This document shows positions 59,595 through 64,000 of a stretch of 64,000 bases of DNA, piece by piece. The position numbers and the translations under genes were made by a program. The notes under the pieces were generated by a model. The model saw only the letters and a list, made by a program, of their open reading frames with translations, made no database searches and was not told the DNA's origin. Each line of letters opens with the position of its first letter. Within the stretch, counting starts at the first letter, position 1. This stretch comes from Desulfococcaceae bacterium HSG9 (GTDB lineage: Bacteria > Desulfobacterota > Desulfobacteria > Desulfobacterales > JAUCGF01): the NCBI GenBank assembly GCA_030378005.1, contig JAUCGF010000089.1, positions 1-64,000 on the forward strand, given 5' to 3'.

Positions 59595-61319
59595 TTAAGG
59601 CAAATTCTTTTTGATTGTCTCAATTAATTTTTGAGGTTCAAACGGCTTGGTCAGATATGCCGTTGAACCGGCGATACGCCCTTTCATTTTATCTATAAAA
59701 CCGTCTTTGCTTGTCAGCATGATAACGGGCGTTTCTTTGAAATCGGAATTGCTTTTAATAATGGAAAGAATTTTAAAACCATCCATTTTAGGCAAAATAA
59801 TGTCCAAAATAATCAGATCGGGTTTGTGTTCATTCAGACGGCTTAACGCTTCAATGCCGTCACAGGCTTCGATTACATGATAATCATTCTGGCTTAGAGT
59901 GATAGCGATTACTTTGCGCGTTGTCGAACTGTCTTCCACCACCAGGATTTTTTTGCGATCAGGCCCCAGATAAGCTTTCCGCGAAGAATGATTTGTATCA
60001 GGTGCGGCTTCGGAAGCCGGCCTTATTGATGCAATGTGGTTTAATACAAATCGAAGTTGTTCGGCAAATTGTTTTTTTTTAGGTGCCAGTTTGACAGTTT
60101 GGTGCAAAAATGTAATCGCTTTTTCCCACTGTGCCAAATTCAGATGCGCCAATCCCAGATAATAATTGGCCGTAATATTTTTTTCACAACTGATGACTTC
60201 GGAATATCTTTTAATTGCGTTCTTAAAAATAATTATCTGATATGATTCTGGAGCAGAATTTCGTTGGCTAAATATTTGCTTGTTGATAAAAAAATGTGCT
60301 TTGCAATAATAGCATTGGCGCGCATTGATTTCCGCCGGAGTCCAACAAAAAGGGCAACGTCGGACAGATTTTTTAGCTTGGGCATTCGTTTGGTTTTTAG
60401 AATTGATTATCAGGCTGATTGCATTAAATTTTTTGATTTCATCAATAATTTCTATATCTTCTGGTGCCAATTTACGCGCATTGGTCAATGATGCTTCAAT
60501 AGTTTTCATGTTTCCCGCAATCCGTGAATACCATAACCAAGCTTTGGCATTACGCGGTGAATTTTTTAGCAGTTGGGTTAAAATCGACCGCGCTTTTTTA
60601 AAATGACATCCCTGGACCAAATGAATTGCGTTATCAAGCAAATAATTTTCCGAAGGCATGGATTCATCTTTGGTCTGGGTTGCTTTGAGCAAGATGTGCA
60701 TCAGAGATGATGTGATGCGTTTTTCTTTATGAACTTGGGGTAGCAGCTCGATCTCCGTATTGTCCCATCCAATAATCTCAATCGCCGCATCTTCACCTTG
60801 CAGGTTAAGTGCGGCAGCGTCAATAATTGCACCCTTTTTAATATACAGATAACCTAATTTGTTTTTAGATGTGACTTTAAGTGTTTTGGTTTTTTGTTCG
60901 ATTTCAAATAATTGAAGAAAACTGACCAGACTGAAACCGTGAATAGTATTACGAACTTTATTTTTAAGTATTTTTGTAATTTCATTTAATAATATCCTGA
61001 AATCAATCGGTTTTTCCAGATAAACGGTTCCCTGTTGAATCAGGCGGTCCTTTATTTCGGCAGACCCGTATGCGGTTAGCACAATCACAGGTATTTCCTG
61101 ATGGCGCCGGCTCATCCGGGCAATCAATTCATAGCCATCCATGACGGGCATGCGCAAGTCGCTGACAACCAGATCGATTGATGATGAAGCCAGTATCTCA
61201 AGCGCATCTTTTCCATTATAAGCGGTGCTGACGCGCAACTCTTTATCAATAAGTTCCAGCATTTCCTTGCCTGCCTGAAGAAATGCTTTTTCGTCGTCCA
61301 CCATTAGGATATTGCGCAT
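59595..61319 (-). CDS. REC - PATAN/DUF4388 - TPR - zinc ribbon - REC protein (PixG-like)
   Basis: A 574-aa multi-domain response regulator heading the chemosensory operon. Receiver 1 (about 1-120) has LVVSDLRMPVMDGYEL. A PATAN/DUF4388-like domain follows at about 130-230 (FLQLFEIEQKTKTLKVTS, GYLYIKKGAIIDA). TPR-like helices flank a C-x2-C-x10-C-x2-C zinc ribbon at about 325-342 (CPFCW...CYYC). A second receiver at about 455-574 has LIILDIILPKMDGFKI. PATAN-receiver proteins in cyanobacterial Pix/Pil systems control direction of type IV pilus motility, and a like role is inferred. The zinc ribbon between TPRs and the second receiver are uncommon additions. Confidence 0.82.
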   Translation of the reverse strand: MRNILMVDDEKAFLQAGKEMLELIDKELRVSTAYNGKDALEILASSSIDLVVSDLRMPVMDGYELIARMSRRHQEIPVIVLTAYGSAEIKDRLIQQGTVYLEKPIDFRILLNEITKILKNKVRNTIHGFSLVSFLQLFEIEQKTKTLKVTSKNKLGYLYIKKGAIIDAAALNLQGEDAAIEIIGWDNTEIELLPQVHKEKRITSSLMHILLKATQTKDESMPSENYLLDNAIHLVQGCHFKKARSILTQLLKNSPRNAKAWLWYSRIAGNMKTIEASLTNARKLAPEDIEIIDEIKKFNAISLIINSKNQTNAQAKKSVRRCPFCWTPAEINARQCYYCKAHFFINKQIFSQRNSAPESYQIIIFKNAIKRYSEVISCEKNITANYYLGLAHLNLAQWEKAITFLHQTVKLAPKKKQFAEQLRFVLNHIASIRPASEAAPDTNHSSRKAYLGPDRKKILVVEDSSTTRKVIAITLSQNDYHVIEACDGIEALSRLNEHKPDLIILDIILPKMDGFKILSIIKSNSDFKETPVIMLTSKDGFIDKMKGRIAGSTAYLTKPFEPQKLIETIKKNLP

Positions 61320-61900
61320 ATTTAGCCCTATCTGACATCACCGGCCGCTCCGGTTTTTAATCCCGGATTCTCAGATTGATTCAGCAACCACAATAAAATT
61401 GCACACGATTCTTAATAACATAAGATCATAGTATCACATTTGAATAATAATTGCAATTCCTGATTTTATTGTACAAAGTCAGCAATTCTAATTATGGCGA
61501 TTTTCCTTTAAACTGGGAACTTCAGATTGAAGATTCAGAGCCGAAAGTGATATTTTTTTCTTACAAAAGATGGATTTACATGAAAAACAGACGGAATTTT
61601 GATTTTCAGACGATTTTTCTGACTGCAAAATCTGTTCTGTCATACAGTTATTTTCATAATTAGAATTGCTGGTGCAAAGTATTTCTGCTTGACACGCTTT
61701 TAACTTTGAAGCATATTTGTAGGTATAAAATAGATCAGGTCAGGATCGATGATTAAATAATTTCCTCGTTTCTAAGAGCTAAATTATAGATATTCATCGA
61801 ATGATACAAGTAAGATTAAGAAGTGGAAAAATGGTAAGTTATATTTTAGAGACCGTTCCTTATCCAAAGTGGTTGCTAAACCGGTCTGAAGGCGATGACA
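61320..61900. other. Divergent intergenic region between the chemosensory operon and the coiled-coil/GAF genes
   Basis: About 580 bp, very AT-rich, with no convincing gene: a short + strand frame at 61451-61663 has no ribosome binding site or family. It should hold the promoter of the chemosensory operon (leftward), for which no sigma-70 pair could be chosen, and the + strand promoter listed separately. Confidence 0.5.
61689..61717 (+). promoter_or_regulatory. Candidate sigma-70 promoter for the coiled-coil gene
   Basis: TTGACA (61689-61694, perfect -35) is followed after 17 nt by CATATT (61712-61717, four of six -10 matches), about 185 bp upstream of the start codon. A TATAAA word lies slightly further on at 61724. 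Confidence 0.4.
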
Positions 61901-63229
61901 ATGCAGAAAAAATTTAAGTGCGATAATATCGAACACAACAACTTGATAAAGAAAATTAAATATTTAAAAGAGACGATTGAAGCACAGTATGAAATTTTGA
62001 AGCAAACCAAACAAGAGAAAGATAGCCAATTGGCCAGGGTACAACTTGATTGGAAAACAGAGACGGATGATCTTAAAAATACAATTGTGGTACTGAATGA
62101 AAAATTGGTACAAGAGGAGGCTGTTAAACAGGAAGAAATTGCCGAGGCTAAATATGAAGCCCAAAAAAAAGCCAAACATTACTTAACAACTATAGACAGG
62201 CTTCGACATAACATGGAAACACAGGCTCTGGAATTCCAGGACCGCTTTCAACATGCTGAAACCGCTTACAAGAAAGATGTTCAGCAATATCAAGATGAAA
62301 TCAACCAAATGCGTTTGGATTTGGAATCGCTGGAAAATGGCTGGGAAATCAAATTGCAACAGCTCTCTCAGGAAAACGATGTTAAAATCAAACAATACAA
62401 AGCAACCATTAACGCTCAACGCACACAAATGGAAGAAAAACAAGAAGAGTATTATCGTCAGATTCAAGAGTTTGGTAACGAATCACTTAGTGAAATCAAA
62501 CAATACAAAGATACAATAAATGCACAACGTAAATACCTTGAAGAAAACCAGAGAAAGTTTGAATATAAGATTGAAAGCATTAAAAAAGAAGCCTTGGCTG
62601 AAAAAAAGCAAGACCAGGCGATGATCAATGCGTTACGTAAGGAACTGGAACAGATCGAAGAAACTTATGAAAACAAGCTCCGGAAGGTAGAAAAAAAAGC
62701 ATCCGATGTAAGCAAGCTGGATAGAGCCGCAGTTGAAGCGCAACGTCAGCGTCTGGAACAAAATGAAGATGACTTTGAAAAGAAACTCGAAGCGGCCCAA
62801 AAAAAAACGCTTGACGAAAGCACACAAGATAGATTGACAATTGCAGCGCAACGTCAGAAACTGGAGCAAAACAAAGAGGTATTTGAGAATAAACTCAGCA
62901 ATATCCGCAAAAAAACGGCTAATGAAAGAGAACATGATAAGGCAACCATCAGCAAACTGCGTAAGCTGTCAGAACAAATGAAAAATGATTATGAAAAAGA
63001 GATGGAAGTCTTTCAAATACAGACGCGAAATGAAATGGAAGAACTAAAACAAACGATTGATATCCAACGTAAACAGCTGGAATTGAATCAATACAACTAT
63101 GAAACCAATCTGGCCGAACTTCATAGAAACGCTTTAAAAGAAAAACAATATCTACAAAAAACAATCAAAACGATGCGTACTAAAATAGAGGCTTGTTATG
63201 AACAAGAACACCACGGTAAAACAAATTGA
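61901..63229 (+). CDS. Coiled-coil protein built of 36-residue repeats
   Basis: A 442-aa soluble protein. ATG 61901 is preferred over ATG 61895, as GAAGG then lies 8 nt upstream. It is almost entirely predicted coiled coil without Pro or Gly breaks. From about residue 160 it shows about eight units of 36 residues with the pattern xKQYKATINAQRTQMEEKQ...YEyxixxxxkexLsE, e.g. IKQYKDTINAQRKYLEEN and RAAVEAQRQRLEQNEDDFEKK. No catalytic domain is seen. The next gene starts 32 nt before its stop, so it is coupled to a GAF-domain protein and next to a chemosensory operon. A structural or scaffold role in that signalling complex is an inference. Confidence 0.75.
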   Translation: MQKKFKCDNIEHNNLIKKIKYLKETIEAQYEILKQTKQEKDSQLARVQLDWKTETDDLKNTIVVLNEKLVQEEAVKQEEIAEAKYEAQKKAKHYLTTIDRLRHNMETQALEFQDRFQHAETAYKKDVQQYQDEINQMRLDLESLENGWEIKLQQLSQENDVKIKQYKATINAQRTQMEEKQEEYYRQIQEFGNESLSEIKQYKDTINAQRKYLEENQRKFEYKIESIKKEALAEKKQDQAMINALRKELEQIEETYENKLRKVEKKASDVSKLDRAAVEAQRQRLEQNEDDFEKKLEAAQKKTLDESTQDRLTIAAQRQKLEQNKEVFENKLSNIRKKTANEREHDKATISKLRKLSEQMKNDYEKEMEVFQIQTRNEMEELKQTIDIQRKQLELNQYNYETNLAELHRNALKEKQYLQKTIKTMRTKIEACYEQEHHGKTN

Positions 63230-64000
63230 AACATCATCAGACACAAATGCCGGTTCAGACCGGGTTGACGCTTATGACTTAAGCCACTTGCTTCTGAGAG
63301 CATCCCGCACTTTAGCTTCCTGTGAAACGCTGGATGAAATGCTTGAAGCGCTGATGGTTATTGTTACAGACGAAGCAGACGCTTACCGCTGCACTGTTTT
63401 TCTCAGTGATCCCAGCTCTAATGAACTGTATTCCCGTGTCGCGGTAGGAAAATTTACGCGTGAGATTCGTATTCCGGAAAAAAGCGGTGTGGCCGGTTAT
63501 GTATTTACTTCAGGTAAAAGTACGATTGTACACGACGCTTACAGTGACGACCGGTTTGATAAAAGCGTTGATGAAAAGACCGGTTTTAAAACTGAAAGCA
63601 TCCTATGCACCCCCATTAAAACAGTGCGCGGGGATATAATAGGGGTTGCCCAAGTATTGAATAAAAGACGCGGCCGGTTTACTGACAAGGACCTTGAAAC
63701 ACTGAATGAACTGCTGACACACGCAGCTATTGTACTTCAGAGTACGCAAGTTGTCGAGCGTATGAAAGCCTTGCGCGAAGAAGAACAGGAGTTTTTTAAA
63801 GTTGTTTCCGAAGTTGTCGCTGAGATTGATCTGGGACAAATTTTAAATAAGGTCATGTCGCAGGCGACCAAAATGATCAATTGTAACCGCACGACCCTCT
63901 TTTTAAATGATGAACGTACGAACGAACTGTTTTCACAGGTAGGCGAGGGACTGGGCGCTTTCCAAATTCGTTTGCCCAATACGGCCGGCATCGCCGGAAC
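63198..64000 (+). CDS. Tandem GAF-domain signalling protein, N-terminal part (runs off the window)
   Basis: The frame opens at ATG 63198, inside the end of the coiled-coil gene, and stays open to the window edge (at least 267 codons). After about 25 polar residues there is a complete GAF domain: LASCETLDEMLEALMVIVTD, CTVFLSDPSSNELYSRVAVG, IRIPEKSGVAGYVFTSGK, ILCTPIKTVRGDIIGVAQVL. A short helix leads to a second GAF domain that begins VVAEIDLGQILNKVMSQATK and is cut off at LPNTAGIAG. Such N-terminal tandem GAFs usually precede a cyclase, phosphatase, kinase or GGDEF output domain outside the window. The 32-nt overlap indicates translational coupling. Confidence 0.8.
   Translation, partial: MNKNTTVKQIETSSDTNAGSDRVDAYDLSHLLLRASRTLASCETLDEMLEALMVIVTDEADAYRCTVFLSDPSSNELYSRVAVGKFTREIRIPEKSGVAGYVFTSGKSTIVHDAYSDDRFDKSVDEKTGFKTESILCTPIKTVRGDIIGVAQVLNKRRGRFTDKDLETLNELLTHAAIVLQSTQVVERMKALREEEQEFFKVVSEVVAEIDLGQILNKVMSQATKMINCNRTTLFLNDERTNELFSQVGEGLGAFQIRLPNTAGIAG

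Noticed and set aside
61451-61663. 70-codon + strand frame in the divergent spacer
   Set aside because: AT-rich chance frame with no ribosome binding site and no protein-like features.

Overview
The window looks like a piece of a mid-GC chromosome from an anaerobic deltaproteobacterium (Desulfobacterota, probably Desulfobacterales-like). This is an inference, not an identification. It rests on the mix of an adenosylcobalamin-dependent acyl-CoA mutase module, a PEP-CTERM exported protein, a GEMM-type c-di-GMP riboswitch, a PATAN-domain/Tfp-type chemosensory cluster, and intergenic spacers full of palindromic dispersed repeats. No rRNA, tRNA or CRISPR array was seen.

Layout. 1-530: decayed IS4/IS1634-like transposase tail. 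1.3-10.9 kb (+): a copper/silver-type RND efflux locus (Cys/Met/His-rich exported protein, two tandem TolC-like outer-membrane factors, an adaptor with a heavy-metal-binding domain, a CusA-type pump with all three substrate methionines, and a Met/His-rich periplasmic protein). 11.2-23.7 kb (+): a three-gene putative anti-phage locus made of a 1706-aa DEAD helicase with DUF1998-like and C-terminal nuclease-like domains, a 948-aa SNF2/DrmD-like helicase, and a 1259-aa Eco57I/PglX/DrmMI-like adenine methyltransferase. It resembles DISARM and Druantia but has the standard composition of neither. The genes are separated by palindromic repeats, and the methyltransferase carries an AT-rich segment where its target-recognition domain should lie. 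24.4-25.9 kb: a pseudopilin-like protein, a small exported protein and a lytic transglycosylase.

26.2-34.6 kb (+): a class III CoA-transferase/racemase-like protein, a B12-binding subunit and a catalytic acyl-CoA mutase subunit, then a hydantoinase A-like protein. Between mutase and hydantoinase sits a Septu-like pair: an AAA ATPase with an extra, degenerate HNH domain fused at its N-terminus, and an HNH protein homologous to that domain. 35.6-42.3 kb (-): an STN-domain protein with nine 14-residue Ser/Asn repeats, a large secreted glycosidase-like gene broken by three frameshifts, and a PEP-CTERM protein split at a run of eight C. A c-di-GMP-I-like riboswitch lies upstream of the last.

42.6-61.3 kb (-): a sigma-54-type activator, three orphan solute-binding proteins of three families, and a Tfp/Pix-like chemosensory operon. 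In transcription order the operon holds REC-PATAN-TPR-REC, REC, CheW, hybrid CheA, a CheW fused to a very long acidic repeat region, a second CheW-like protein, a 51-aa protein and a double-Cache PilJ-like receptor. 61.9-64 kb (+): a divergent coiled-coil protein of 36-residue repeats overlapping a tandem-GAF protein that runs off the window.

A theme across the window is repeat biology. At six or seven spacers one palindromic repeat family sits between the arms of another. Two copies of a small MITE differ only by an internal hairpin, and many proteins carry recent in-frame tandem duplications.
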